The notes beneath the pieces are model-generated. The model did no database searches. It worked only from the letters and a program-made list of their open reading frames with translations, and was not told where the DNA came from. Source: Bos javanicus (Eukaryota > Chordata > Mammalia > Artiodactyla > Bovidae). Taken from it: 64,000 nucleotides of DNA. Location: NCBI RefSeq assembly GCF_032452875.1, contig NC_083885.1, positions 65,641,625-65,705,624 on the forward strand, read 5' to 3'. Position 1 is the first letter of the stretch. Each line of letters opens with the position of its first letter. Below, in pieces: positions 45,456 through 56,374 of this stretch. The translations under genes were made by a program, and so were the position numbers.

Positions 45456-46355
45456 CTGGTGTTCGCAGCCGCCGCCGCGCCGCCATCACTCTCCAACGCC
45501 AGTGCCGCCTCCAGCTCGCCGAGCTCCAGCCGAAGGAGAAGGAGGGTAAGTAAGGAGGTCTCTATACCATGGCTTGTACAAAGCAGACTGCCCGCAAATT
45601 GACAGGTGGTAAAACACCGAGGAAGCAACTTGCTACAAAAGCCACTCGGAAGAGTGCGCCCTCTACTGGAGGGGTGAAGAAACCTCATTGTTACAGGCCT
45701 GGTACTGTGGCACTCCGTGAAATTAGACGTTATCAGAAGTCCACTGAACTTCTGATTCGCAAACTTCCCTTCCAGCGTCTGGTGCGGGAAATTGCTCAGG
45801 ACTTCAAAACAGATCTGCGCTTCCAGAGTGCAGCTATTGGTGCTTTGCAGGAGGCAAATGAGGCCTATGTGGTTGGCCTTTTTGAAGACACCAACCTGTG
45901 TGCTATCCATGCCAAACGTGTAACAATTATGCCAAAAGACATCCAGCTAGCACGCCGCATACGTGGAGAACGTGCTTAAGAATCCACTATAACGGGAAAC
46001 ATTTCATTCTTTAAAAAAAAAAAAAAATTCTCTTCTTCCTGTTATTAGTAGTTCTGAACGTTAGATATTTTTTTTCCATGGGGTCAAAAGGTACCTAAAT
46101 ATATGATTGCAAGTGGAAAATAGGGGACAGAAATCAGGTATTGGCAGTTTTTCCATTTTCATTTGTGTGTGAATTTTTAATATAAATGTGGGGACGTAAA
46201 GCATTAATGAAAGTCAAAATGTTTCAGTCAACAAGTTTCAGCAGTTCAACTTTATAACAATTATAAATAAACCTGTTGAATTTTTCTGGACAATGCCAGC
46301 ATTTGGATTTTTTTAAAACAAGTAAATTTCTTATTGACTGCAAAAAAAAAAAAAA
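45456..46355 (+). pseudogene. Histone H3.3 (H3-3A type) processed retrocopy, full length
   Basis: An intronless copy of a spliced H3.3 mRNA: GC-rich 5' UTR, coding region, long 3' UTR resembling that of H3-3A, AATAAA at about 46,265, and a poly-A run at 46,341-46,355. The donor gene has introns, so this came through reverse transcription. It lies inside a CHR SINE, which makes it younger than that insertion. The coding part is described at 45,569-45,979. Confidence 0.9.
45569..45979 (+). CDS. Open reading frame of the H3.3 retrocopy, 136 codons
   Basis: The whole histone H3.3 frame is open with no stop or indel. It keeps the H3.3-defining residues Ser31, Ala87, Ile89 and Gly90, and lysines 4, 9, 27 and 36. 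Against canonical H3.3 I count seven changes: R2C, S10L, A15T, A25T, R40C, S96N and L100V (mature numbering). R2 and S10 are modified sites in the histone tail, and R40 lies near the nucleosome DNA entry. Several changes are the kind expected from CpG decay (for example CGT to TGT at R2 and R40), which favours neutral drift of a pseudogene. Translation is not shown. It could be a retrogene, but I think a processed pseudogene is more likely. Confidence 0.7.
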   Translation: MACTKQTARKLTGGKTPRKQLATKATRKSAPSTGGVKKPHCYRPGTVALREIRRYQKSTELLIRKLPFQRLVREIAQDFKTDLRFQSAAIGALQEANEAYVVGLFEDTNLCAIHAKRVTIMPKDIQLARRIRGERA

Positions 46356-46629
46356 AGAGAGAGAGAAGCCACGCAACAAGAAGTCTGTGAACTGCAACTA
46401 GAGAAAGCCCGCAGCAATGAAGGTCTAGCATAGTGAAAAAGAATAAAAATGTCAACTGCGGCAAGAGCTTCGGAGAGGAAATTTAAACAAAATCTTCAAG
46501 TTACCATTGGATTTAGGACTTTGTTAGTGACAATGAGCTGTGAGGCTAATACACGAAACTTGAAAAAGTAGAGCTATATTGTTGACGTAATCAGGAGAGA
46601 GAAAAAAACAATGCTCTTTAAGAGTTCAG

Positions 46630-46800
46630 TTCTGGGGATTTCCTGGTGGTCCAGTGGCTAAGACTACACGCTTCCAATGCAGGGAGTCCGGGTTCAATCC
46701 TGATCTGGAAACTGGATACCACATGTTGGGAACTGAGAGTTTTCATGCCAAAACTAAGACCAGACACAGAAAAATAAATTAAATATTAAAAATAAATAAA
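46630..46800 (+). mobile_element. tRNA-derived SINE (CHR-type)
   Basis: Head 'ggggatttcctggtggtcca', B-box region near 46,688, and an A-rich end at 46,770-46,800. Confidence 0.8.
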
Positions 46801-47960
46801 ACAAAAGTTCAGTTGTAAAAGATGACAGAAACAGTAGAACAAGAAATGCACTGGATCACTAAGAGAGAAAAAACTATTTTTAGAAGGAATAAGTATTTAT
46901 AAAGTTAGTTCAAAAAGAGACTGAAAGAGACAGCAGTAACAGGTCACCAGTCATGAGATTTGATCAAGAACCAGTCTGCAGACAAATTGAGACATGAGGG
47001 CATGGCTCTTAGCTGGCATTTGAGTTAAACTGATTTGTTTTAGGTCAGGAAGCAGAAACTGTTTTCACATGGTGAGCTCTGCTCTTCCTGTGGGTGGCAG
47101 GAGCTGAATATCAACAGAGAAGGGAGTCATACCAGGGAACTTAATGAAGTAACAATTAAGATTTGCTGGCCCTGCTGAAAGTTTAATAAAGAGACTGAGC
47201 CAAGAACTGCAATCTGGAGAGGAAAACACCAGGAAATGGGAAAGCTGCTGGTCCGGGGACAACGTGTGCACAGGGGCTCAGGTGAACGGGGTTCTGGAAG
47301 TTTTAAATGACGGACGTGAGCTCTCTGACCTCAAAGTACTGAGATATTTATAATTACTAAGACAGTTCAGGGGAAGATGTCCTAGATTTTCTGAATGTTC
47401 CTCAGCTAAGTGAAGGTGGTAAGGCTAAAAAGGAAATCTCCATGTGGAATCTTTTTAGCCAATTGGGAACAGTGACATCTTAGAGCAGTGATGATCAACC
47501 CAAGACTTCACATCTCTAAAGAGCAGAGAACCTATCTGAGACCCTAGCCAGTGATTTTGAAAATTTTCTCTCTAAGCCAGCATATGCTACAGGCAGTGAG
47601 TGACGAGCGCATGAAACTGTGCCTACAGTCACTGGGGTAGGATCCAATTCCACTCCCCTAATTGGTGGTTGTGGTATAAGGAGAGTTTCAGTTACAAATA
47701 AGAATTACAACGTCTGCTGCAAACTGCTATGATACACCATGGAGATGATATTGCATCCATTTAAAATTGAACTGTAGTTTGTGTTCAAGAAAAATGAAAT
47801 ATCTCCAACAGCCCTAATACTGTGGATGTCAAATCTAAAGACTGTAAATTTGGGAAAACTACTTGTGTTTCACAAAACGTATTCTCCTTAAAGTTGTTTT
47901 GAAAACCCACTCCTGGACATATTAACAGGAGAAAACTGTAATTTGAAAAGATACATGCCA
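46801..47960. other. No gene recognised
   Basis: No ORF with a known domain and no clear repeat. 47,470-47,560 and 47,600-47,720 show nothing I can name. Confidence 0.45.
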
Positions 47961-47964
47961 CTTA

Positions 47965-48070
47965 AGAAAGTTCCTTAAGTGGCCTAGTGGTTAGGATTCT
48001 GGGCTTAACTGCTCTGGGCCCGGTTCAATTCCTGGAGGGAACTGAAATCCTGCAAGCCGGGGAGAGAGGA
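47965..48070 (+). mobile_element. Short tRNA-derived SINE remnant
   Basis: 'gtggcctagtggttaggatt' and 'ggttcaattcctggagggaa' are the A- and B-box regions; a purine-rich run follows at 48,055-48,105. Confidence 0.65.
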
Positions 48071-48099
48071 AGGGAGGATAGTAGGGAGGAAGGAAGAGA

Positions 48100-48627
48100 A
48101 AGCAAGCAAGAAAAATCCATGCACCCATGCACCCCAATGTTTACTGCAGCACTGTTTACAACAGCCAAGCATAGAAGCAACTTAAATATCCATCGACAGA
48201 GAAATGGATAAAGGTGTGGCATATACACACACATACACGCCACACACACACAGACATATACATATATATAATAGAAGATTACTCAACCATAAAAGAGAAT
48301 GAAATAATAGAGAGTATTATACTAAGGGAAGCAAGACAAATATCATATGATATCACTAATATGCAGAATCTTAAAAAGATGATACAAATCTTTACAAAGA
48401 AACTTATTTACAAAATAGAAACAGATTAGACTTTGAAAAGGATCATGGTTATCAAAGGGGAAAGGTGGTGGGTAGATAAATTGGGAGTTTGGGATTAACA
48501 TATCCACTACTATAAATAAAGAGAAGGGAATGGCAACCCACTCCAGTATTCTTGCCTGGAAAATTCCATGGACAGAGCAGCCTGGTGGGCTACAGTCCAT
48601 AGAGTCACAAAGAGTCAGACACAACTG

Positions 48628-48667
<40 letters not shown>

Positions 48668-48882
48668 TAAATAAAACAGATAACCAACAAGGACCTACTG
48701 TATAGCACAAGAGCTCTACTCAATATTCTGTAATAACATATAAGGGATAAGAATCTGAAGAAGAACGGATACATATATATGTATAACTGAGCCACTATGC
48801 TGTACACCTGACAGTAATACATTTTTCATCAATTATACCTCAATCTAAAATAAAAATTTAAAGAATTGTTTAAAAAAAAAAA
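48100..48882 (+). mobile_element. L1 LINE 3' end with poly-A
   Basis: Forward L1 3' sequence ending in an A-run at 48,872-48,883. A Bov-A monomer with a (AC)n tail (48,515-48,664) sits inside it. L1 resumes at 48,665 with 'aaataaataaaacagataac'. Confidence 0.85.
48515..48664 (+). mobile_element. Bov-A monomer with a long (AC)n tail
   Basis: Core 'actccagtattcttgcctgg' and 'aaagagtcagacacaactga', then (AC)n with about 18 units at 48,629-48,664. Confidence 0.93.
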
Positions 48883-49094
48883 ACAGGAGACAACTAGCCC
48901 AAAACGGAGTCACGAACTGAGCTTTACTCACCAAACCAACACTACCTAAGTTCAGTTTCAGCCTTCCCCAGAAACCAAATCTTAAATCAGTCAACCTGGT
49001 ATTTCCTGGTCAGCACTAGTGAGGTAATCTGCCTGACAGTTCCCTGACTAGGCCCCTGGCATTGGGAGCTCGGAAGCTTAGCCACTTGACTACG

Positions 49095-49312
49095 TGGTCT
49101 AACATCTTTTTTATTTTTAAGATTTGCTTATGTGGCTGCATCAGGCCCTAGTTGAGGTGTGTGGGCTGTTCACTGCAGCACGCAGGCCTCTCTGGTTGTG
49201 GCACGTGGGCATACTTGTCCTGGGGCATGCGGAATCTTAGTTCCCTTACCAGGGATCAAAGCTGCATCCCCTGCGTTGGAAGATGGATTCTTAACCACTA
49301 GACCACCAGTCC
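49095..49312 (-). mobile_element. CHR-type SINE
   Basis: Reverse copy with head at 49,290-49,312 ('accactagaccaccag' on the plus strand) and body 'gtgtgtgggctgttcactgc'. Confidence 0.82.
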
Positions 49313-49487
49313 TAATGTCTTTTTATTAGAGTCCTTTCATGACAACTCTATTTAAAATAATAAAAGTCTCTGGGATTTGTCTTAATTTTCTATAGTATAT
49401 ACTGTAAAATGTACTCTGTCTAATGTACAATTTTGCATATCTTGACAGCACATATAATCATAAATACATCACTAAAATATACAGAAC

Positions 49488-49605
49488 TTGGGAATTCCCT
49501 GGCAGTCCAGTGGTTAGGACTCTGTGCTTTCTCAGCTGTGACCCGGGTTTAATGTGTAGTCAGGGAACTAAGACCCGAGAGCTGCTCAGTGTGCCCAGAA
49601 CAAAA
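49488..49605 (+). mobile_element. tRNA-derived SINE (CHR-type)
   Basis: Head 'gggaattccctggcagtcca' and a diverged B-box near 49,545; the A-run at 49,600-49,609 closes it. Confidence 0.78.
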
Positions 49606-50107
49606 AAAAAGGAACAAGGGAAAAGCAGTAAGTATATACAAAGGAATTCCCATAAGGTTATCAGCTGATTTTCCAGCAGAAACTCTACAAGGCAGAAAAG
49701 CTAAAAACCTCCAACCAAGAATACTCTACCCAGCAAGGCTCTCGTTCAGATTCGACCAAGAAGTCAAAAGCTTTACAGACAAGCAAAAGCTAAGAGAATT
49801 CAGCACCACCAAGCCAGCTTTAGCACATATGCCAAAGGAACTTCTCTAGAAGGAAAAGGCCACAACTAGAAACAAGAAAATTAAAAATGGGAAAGCTCAC
49901 TGGTAAAAGCTCACATACAGTCAAGGTAGGAAATCACCCACACACAAATATGGTATCAAAACCAGCAATTATGAGAAGTGGAGAGTACAAATGTAGGCTA
50001 TTGGAAACACATGTGACATGAAGAAACCAGCAATTTAAAACATATAAAAAATATATTTTTATGTTATATGTATGTACATATATACATATATAAAGACCTC
50101 ATGGTAG

Positions 50108-50340
50108 GGACTTCCCTGGCAGCCCAGTGGTTAAGAATCTGCCTGGCAGTGCAAGGCACTCGGGTTCGATCCCTTGGTGGCAAACCAGAATCCCACATGC
50201 TGCAGAGCAACTGAGCCTGCGAGCAGCAACTACTGAAGCCTGCATGCTCCCAAGCCCAAGCGCCACAACTAGACTCTCTGCGCCACATCAAACGAGCCTT
50301 CATGACACAACAAAGATCACATGCAAACAAACAAACAAAA
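50108..50340 (+). mobile_element. CHR-type SINE nested in old L1
   Basis: Head 'gggacttccctggcagccca', long CHR body and an A/C-rich end at 50,320-50,340. Confidence 0.88.
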
Positions 50341-50405
50341 AAGCTTCATGGTAACTGCAAAACAAACTTCCAGCTATAAAACAAATAAGTCAAGGATGTA
50401 AGCAG

Positions 50406-50592
50406 TGATCCCCCACCTTTCTGGCACCAGGGACTGGTTCCATGGAAGACAATTTTTCACAGACCAGGGGAGGCTGGTTTCGGGCTGACTGATGCACAGT
50501 ACATTGATTGCGCACTTTATTTCTAATCTACTGATGCTGCACATCTGACAAGAGGTAGCAGTCCGCAGCCCACAGGCTGGGGACCCCGAGTA
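50406..50592. mobile_element. hAT-like non-autonomous DNA transposon
   Basis: Ends are near-inverted: 'tgatcccccacctttctggc' on the left and 'cacaggctggggaccccgag' on the right. The internal 'caccagggactggttccatg' is shared with 14,462-14,600. It lies inside L1 sequence. Family membership is inferred from the ends and size. Confidence 0.55.
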
Positions 50593-50779
50593 CAGCGTAG
50601 GGAATATAGTCAATAATACTGTAGTAACTCTGTATGGTAACACACAGTAACAGAATGTTTCCTGTCATTTTGTAATGTATGTAAGTATCTAGTTACTATA
50701 TTGTACAACTGAAACTAATGTAAGTCAATCACACAAATATGTTAAAAAAAAAAAAAAAACACCTAGATCTATCTGTTTC

Positions 50780-51150
50780 ACTCTCTGTTAGAGAGTGAAT
50801 GTTTATTTCCCCCCAGAATTCATACCTGACACAGAACCTCCCAATTTTATGGTATTAGAAGTGAGAACCTTTGGGAGGAAATTAGATGAGACCATGAAGG
50901 TAGGCCCCACAAGGGAGAGACTGTCACCCTTATAAAAGACAGGAGAGCTTGCTCCTCTCTGCTCATCACCACATAAGGACACAGAACATGGCTTCTAGGA
51001 ACCAGGAAGCAGGCCCTCACCAGACACAGAACCTGACCATGCAGGCACCCTGATCTTGGACTTCCAGCCTCTAGAAAAAAAACTCCTGGTGTTTATAAGT
51101 TATCTAGTTTACGGTACTTTGTTATAACCAACCATGCAGAAAAAGACACT
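50780..51150 (+). repeat. Ancient interspersed repeat, copy 3
   Basis: Same dispersed family as 2,035-2,390: 'tggacttccagcctctagaa' and 'ggtactttgttataaccaac' close it. Confidence 0.55.
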
Positions 51151-51352
51151 TTCCTTCCCCACTGGAAAACCCAGTTAACTCATAATAAAAACATATCCAG
51201 AATCCAGCCACTTCCAAGCTACCACTCTGTTCCATAAACCCTCAAGTGGACTACTGTAGGAGCCTCCACACTGGTTTTCCTTTCTCTTCCCTCAGTCTCA
51301 CAATCTAGTCTCCACTGTGCAGCCATACGGAGACTGTTTAGAGGTAGGTACG

Positions 51353-51575
51353 GGCTTCCCTGGAGGCTGTGTTAAAGAGTCCACCTGCCAATGCAGGATC
51401 TGGGGTTCGATCCCTGGGTCAGGAGGGTTCCACATGCTGCAGAGCGACTAACCCAGAGGCACAGCTATTGAGCCCGTGTGCCACAACTACTGAAGCCCAC
51501 TCGCCCCCGAGCCCACACTCTGCCACAAGAAGCCACTGCAATGAGAAGCACCACCCGACCCCCCAACATAAATAA
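51353..51575 (+). mobile_element. CHR-type SINE
   Basis: Head 'gggcttccctggaggctgtg', then body with 'ctactgaagcccactcgccc'; an A-rich end precedes the Bov-A. Confidence 0.85.
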
Positions 51576-51584
51576 ATGAACGGA

Positions 51585-51713
51585 GCTGCTGCTGCTAAGT
51601 TGCTTCAGTCGTGTCCAACTCCGTGACCCCATAGACGGCAGCCCACCAGGCTCCCCTGTCCCTGGGATTCTCCAGGCAAGAACACTGGAGTGGGTTGCCA
51701 TTTCCTTCTCCTA
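51585..51713 (-). mobile_element. Bov-A monomer
   Basis: Reverse single Bov-A with a (ctg) tail at 51,586-51,597, ending 'ttccttctcct' at 51,703-51,713. Confidence 0.92.
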
Positions 51714-52019
51714 TAAATGGAGCTAGGCAAGGTCATTCCCCCTCTTCTGATTCAAACTTCCTATCACCTCCAGAACAGATACCCAATTTCTTAGGCAGCC
51801 GTTCCAGTACTGAACTCTGTTCTCTTGCTCCTTCTTCCCACCTAATGGAAAGATCTTAATGATCCCACCTCAGCTCCACCTCTAAGCACTTTCACGTCCT
51901 GGTACTTGGATAACATTTCCACACCCACTTACATTAGGTGCCAGAAATGCAAGCACTTCTATACCATCTTTGGTAGACTCAGGACCCTAGGTTTAGGTCC
52001 TTAAAGAATTCCACGGCAG

Positions 52020-52285
52020 GAACTTCCCTGGTGGTGCAGGGGATGAGAATCTGCCTGCAAGAGCAGTGGACACAGGTTCGATCCCCGGTCTGAGAAGATT
52101 CACAAGCTGCGAGAGTAACTAAGACAATGCACCACAGCTACTGAACCCATGCTCCACAAGAGAAATCACCACAATGAAAAACCCATACACCTCGGAAAGA
52201 GTAGCCCCCACTCAGGGCAGCTAGAGAAATGCCTGCGCAGCAAGGAAGACCCAGCACAGCCATAAATAAGCAATGTATAAAAAGA
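52020..52285 (+). mobile_element. CHR-type SINE, long form
   Basis: Head 'gaacttccctggtggtgcag' and body with 'agctactgaacccatgctcc'; the A-rich end is at about 52,262-52,285. Confidence 0.85.
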
Positions 52286-52439
52286 ATCCCGGGTCACCGC
52301 AATGCAGAGAATATATGGGTTGGGGAAGGGAACAATAGCAGTCTGGGACACACTACACATACCTATAGAGATCCCGCAAACGTTTCTGCAGTCATGTTTT
52401 AAGACACAGGCTACAGATGAATGAATACAATGTCAGGTT

Positions 52440-53042
52440 TCACGGGGTTCAGGCCGCTATGCGCGCACGCCTGGCCCTTGGGCTGAATGCCTAACTTATG
52501 TGCCTCAGTGTCTCACCTTACTAGCTCTGTGTGCTTGAACAAAGATCCAACCTCCTGGTGCCCCAACGTCTTCATCCTCTTCCTCGGTCTGGTTATCCAA
52601 TGGCTGTTAAACAGCTTTTGGAAGACTTTTGAAAACCTAACGTAGTTTGGTTTAAAATTTCCCACAGCTCTTAGAATTCCTGAGAATATATGCAGAGCCC
52701 TCAGCCTGCTATTCTAGGAGTAACTCCGCCTCAAACTTTGTTCCTCGCCAGGCACAACGGAGCCCAGATTTCCCGAATTCCCAGAGCTCAGTCGCAGCTC
52801 CAGGCCTTGGTACATCCCGGTTCCTCTGCCTGTATCCCTCTCCCTCATCTAATCACACCCCAGATAGTAAGATTAAACTGGAAAACTGAAATGTTTATTC
52901 ACAACCACTGTCAGAAACAAGAGCACGTGTACTAACGCCTCACCGTCCCGGACACCGGGGGCTGGGCTGCAGGGACGAGGGCACTCCAGGCGTTAGTGTC
53001 TGGTGGGGTGAGGGCGGGGAGGGCCCGAGGACAAGCGCTTAC
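52440..53042 (-). other. Intron-side flank of an orphan KRAB-ZNF first exon
   Basis: On the plus strand 'cttgaacaaagatccaacct' (about 52,532) aligns with 'cttgaacaagattcaacctt' (about 63,746), and several neighbouring blocks align in order. The copy beside the 53-kb exon and the one at the right edge are therefore paralogous. Confidence 0.6.
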
Positions 53043-53400
53043 CTGCGGCGGGTCCCTCCGAGCGGCCGCAGCCATCCAGGCCTTTGGGCGGAGTGGGTCC
53101 GGGAGCGGGCCGGCGGGTCTTAAACCGGCCCTGGTGCGAATCATCTCTCGCGGTGCTGCGGCCGAACCTCAGACTCGCTTCTGTGCAGCGGGACTCCTCT
53201 GACGCTTTCTCGGTCCTGTCCCGTCGGCCCCGTCTCACGGCTCCGGAACTTCTATCCGGACGAACACACCCGAGCAGCCAAAATGACCGCCCGGAGGAGG
53301 ACGCCGGAAGCCCCGCCCCTCGCTAGGAGACACGCACGGAAACGCCTCTGTTCTGAGCCTTCATTGGCTCAGCTAGGCTGCTCAGCAGAGTATTCTGGGT
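52930..53400 (-). promoter_or_regulatory. CpG-island promoter of a KRAB-ZNF-type first exon
   Basis: CG sites are dense from about 52,945 to 53,345, with a CCAAT-type inverted box near 53,361 ('cttcattggctcag'). It is homologous to the promoter at 28,456-28,760 but keeps the CGs that copy lost. It would drive minus-strand transcription through the 53,075-53,043 exon. Confidence 0.7.
53043..53075 (-). CDS. Orphan KRAB-ZNF first coding exon, 11 codons
   Basis: Reads MAAAARRDPPQ and ends CAG|gtaagcgct, a strong donor in phase 0. It is the counterpart of MAAATLRDPHQ at 28,455-28,423. Flanking intron sequence ('gtggggtgagggc', 'ggctgcagg') also matches. No KRAB-A exon or fingers occur on this strand between here and 28.5 kb, so the exon has no local partner. 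It could be spliced to the 22,387 KRAB exon (phase-compatible), or its own gene body may have been deleted. Confidence 0.75.
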
Positions 53401-53727
53401 AATGTAGTTCTCACGCTTGGGGGTAATTCACCCCACCCCTTTGCACCCTGACAAGTTTAGACCCGAGGGGCGCTGGGAAATGGAGTTCACCCATCCAAGG
53501 ACTTAGAAGCCTCTTGTTCGTTCTTAAAAGGGCAGATCTCAGGACTTCTAGGGGATGTTGTGTTGTCTGAAGACATTCACCCAAGTTTCTGTGAACTTCA
53601 TCATGCTGCCTGAGGCTACCTGTACCGCTTCTGAAGTTCTCAGAGGACACAGAACCAAGTACACATACCATTCCTAGTCCTTCAGATACAAAATGTGTCC
53701 GCTGGTAGCAGAAGCTAATAAACATTT

Positions 53728-54005
53728 CATGCTGCTACTGCTGCTAAGTCACTTCAGTCGTGTCCAACTCTGTGCGACCCCATAGACGGCAGCCCACCAG
53801 GCTCCCCCGTCCCTGGGATTCTCCAGGCAAGAACACTGGAGTGGGTTGCCATTTCCTTCTCCAATGCATGAAAGTGAAAAGTGAAAGTGAAGTCCCTCAG
53901 TCGTGTCCGACCCTCAGCGACCCCATGGACTGCAGCCTACCAGGCTCCGCCATCCATGGGATTTTCCAGGCAAGAGTACTGGAGTGGGTTGCCATTGCCT
54001 TCTAG
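53728..54005 (-). mobile_element. Bov-A2 SINE, full dimer
   Basis: Reverse dimer, (ctg) tail at 53,730-53,746. A CHR head scrap ('actagaccaccagggaagcc') follows at 54,017-54,036. Confidence 0.95.
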
Positions 54006-54039
54006 GATTCTTAATCACTAGACCACCAGGGAAGCCTTG

Positions 54040-54165
54040 TCTTTAATAAATTTAAATGGAGTATAATCTATAAAAATACTGAATCACTATGTTATATACC
54101 TGGATTAGTTCCAGGTGTAAAACAACTATACTTCAATAAAAATAAACTAATAATGAAAAATAAAC
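54040..54165 (+). mobile_element. L1 LINE 3' end scrap
   Basis: 'caactatacttcaataaaaa' at 54,123 is the typical L1 3' end; A-rich sequence follows. Confidence 0.65.
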
Positions 54166-56279
54166 ATTACCATGTTGCAATTAAATCTATACACTATGAA
54201 GTGTTAGACTCAGTTTGATCAGTCTCTGTATGTTTGGTCAGGAAGAAGAGAAAAAACACTCCAGGTAGGTCAGAGGGAGTACAAAGGTGGATCTCTATAG
54301 TCACTTCAGAAAATACTTCTAACAGCATAGTAAGTTATTGTGTCCAATTTAGCAAGCATATAATATTTTTATCATTTAGTTTCTTTTTGGATAGTCTGAC
54401 AATTTCTCAAAAATAGAACAATGAAAGACATGCAGATTTCATACAGATTAACAGGTGTGGTATTCACAGATGGAGCATGTATGAAAAAGGTGTTCTGAAC
54501 CCCGAACTGCACAGAGTAACTGAAACTATGATCTCATCACTGGGAAGTCGTTATCATTTCCCCTGGATTACAGAAACTGCTCTGCATGAGGAACTATTAC
54601 CTGAAAAAAGTTATAAAATTCAAATTACAGAAAGCTATTAATGACTATGTAGTGATTCAGAGATTGTGTCTGAAATGTCTCAGAGGAGTATCAGTAGATG
54701 GTTAAAAATGTGAAAATCTTAGAGAAGTTTTAGCAGTGATGTCTGAGAAGAGATACAATTAAGCTGAGCATGTGACCAGAATAATTATTCTGAAGACACT
54801 GCCTTCTCCTTTTAGGTGCTAATGGCTGTCAAATTTTGCTAAACATTACTTATATTAAAAATACTTATTTAATACTTAAAACTAAAAGGGTTAAAAATAA
54901 TTTTTAATAAAATCAATTTGTTTTAATTGAATTTTTTAAGGAATCTTATCATTTCTCCTACATGAATACACAGTGACACATCATGTCTCTTCTGGAAAAT
55001 CTCTCTCCTTTGGTGTTTCCATCAAAACCTGTCAGAAGTTATCACATACTTTCCTGGCTTTATCTTACGTACACATACCCACACACAGAATTCTTGACAT
55101 CCCTTCAGTTCTTCCAGTCTTCTAAAGCTTCCAGAAGTCAGTAAATTTTTAGGACTTCTTCTTCTCCATTTGAAAGCAACTTCACCCAGCCAATATGCTT
55201 AGAAAATGCAAATAAATTTTTTGGAGATCAGCTTAAAGTTCAAATTAACAGTAAATTTTGTAACTTACTGTTAAAATTTTTAAAAAAGGAAAATAAATCC
55301 TCTGAGGCAAAAGGAGAGTTTCATCACCGATCATCCACTTTTTCTTAAGGCATTTACTTAAGAAAACTTGTCTTTTCTTCCTTTGCCCATTATGATATAT
55401 TTTTAAAAGCTATATAAGCCTTTTGCCAGATTTGCATTCTGGATACCTTTTGCTCCAGGACCTGAGAGATTGCTCTTTTAAATTCAATCATTACATAAGA
55501 GCGTGCCCTTATCTTCCAGTTTCTATAGGAGAGGAGCCTGACTTCAGCAGGTGCCAGGCTCTAATTTATAAAACTACCTCCTGTCATAAAGGTATAAGAA
55601 ATGTATTTTTCTTTAGATAAAGACACTTGGCAAACACCAATGGTCACTCCAATTACAAGGTAATTTAGCATGAATGATACAAAAAAAATGGTACTGTCAA
55701 ATCCTCTTACTGGAGAACTAGTTCTCATTTATCTCAAGAACATGTATGTAACACATTGTACTGCATGGTCACATAAAAGGATGAGGTTCCTTACTGACTT
55801 CATGATCTCCTTACTAGACTGCCTGTAATGCATATCACATTCTGCCTCAATGCTTCTTCAACAGGAAAAAAAAAAAAAAAGTTTTCTCTCTCTTCTTTTT
55901 ATGTGAAGAAGTCTTCTGGGTTAGCAGGACACTTTATTTAAAACTATGTTTCCACAACAGTTCCTACCTTAGAACACCACAACACTGAACAGTAAACAAT
56001 CACGCTGTACAGTTATAAACTTGGCTTTTGTATATGTGCAGGCCTTTGTGTGGAAATGTAAAGCACCACTGTCTGAGTATTCATCATGTAGAATACTGGG
56101 TAGATTCTAGGCTTATGTGATAGGTCTGTCCAAGTGAGGTCCCTGTCAGGAGGGCAGAAGTAACACCTACACACAAAGGCAGCATCAGTATCAATTCTTC
56201 ACAGACTCAGAGAGTAAGCCCCCAAGTTAATATCATGAGAAGAGCAAAAGATTAGTCCACAAAATCAAAGTAAATAAGC
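54166..56279. other. No gene recognised
   Basis: Largely AT-rich, with no ORF above 65 codons that shows a domain and no repeat that I can name. Confidence 0.45.
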
Positions 56280-56374
56280 GAAATAAAGACTTTACTCAAA
56301 ATGATGCACTTAATTTCAAATAAACAAAAGTAGAGATAATCAGATGTACTTAGAAGCAAACTACTGCTTAATCT
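56280..56374 (+). repeat. 95-bp direct repeat, copy A
   Basis: Matches 58,387-58,481 with about seven differences. This copy is outside the L1. Confidence 0.88.

Larger units (their letters stand above)
45340..46450 (+). mobile_element. CHR-type SINE split by the H3.3 retrocopy
   Basis: The left part, 45,340-45,455, runs from 'tttccgggtcatgtgactag' to 'ccacaacaagaggagcc'. The right part, about 46,360-46,450, continues 'agaagccacgcaacaagaag' to the A-rich end. The histone retrocopy sits between them. Confidence 0.75.
49622..50755 (+). mobile_element. Old L1 (L1M-like), split by a SINE and a DNA transposon
   Basis: 'aacctccaaccaagaatact' and 'gacaagcaaaagctaagaga' (49,700-49,800) are typical old L1 sequence. 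It resumes at 50,341-50,405 and 50,593-50,755, where a poly-A run ends it. Insertions: CHR SINE at 50,108-50,340 and the hAT-like element at 50,406-50,592. Confidence 0.7.

Noticed and set aside
48629..48664. The AC run as a regulatory element
   Set aside because: It is the microsatellite tail of a Bov-A SINE.
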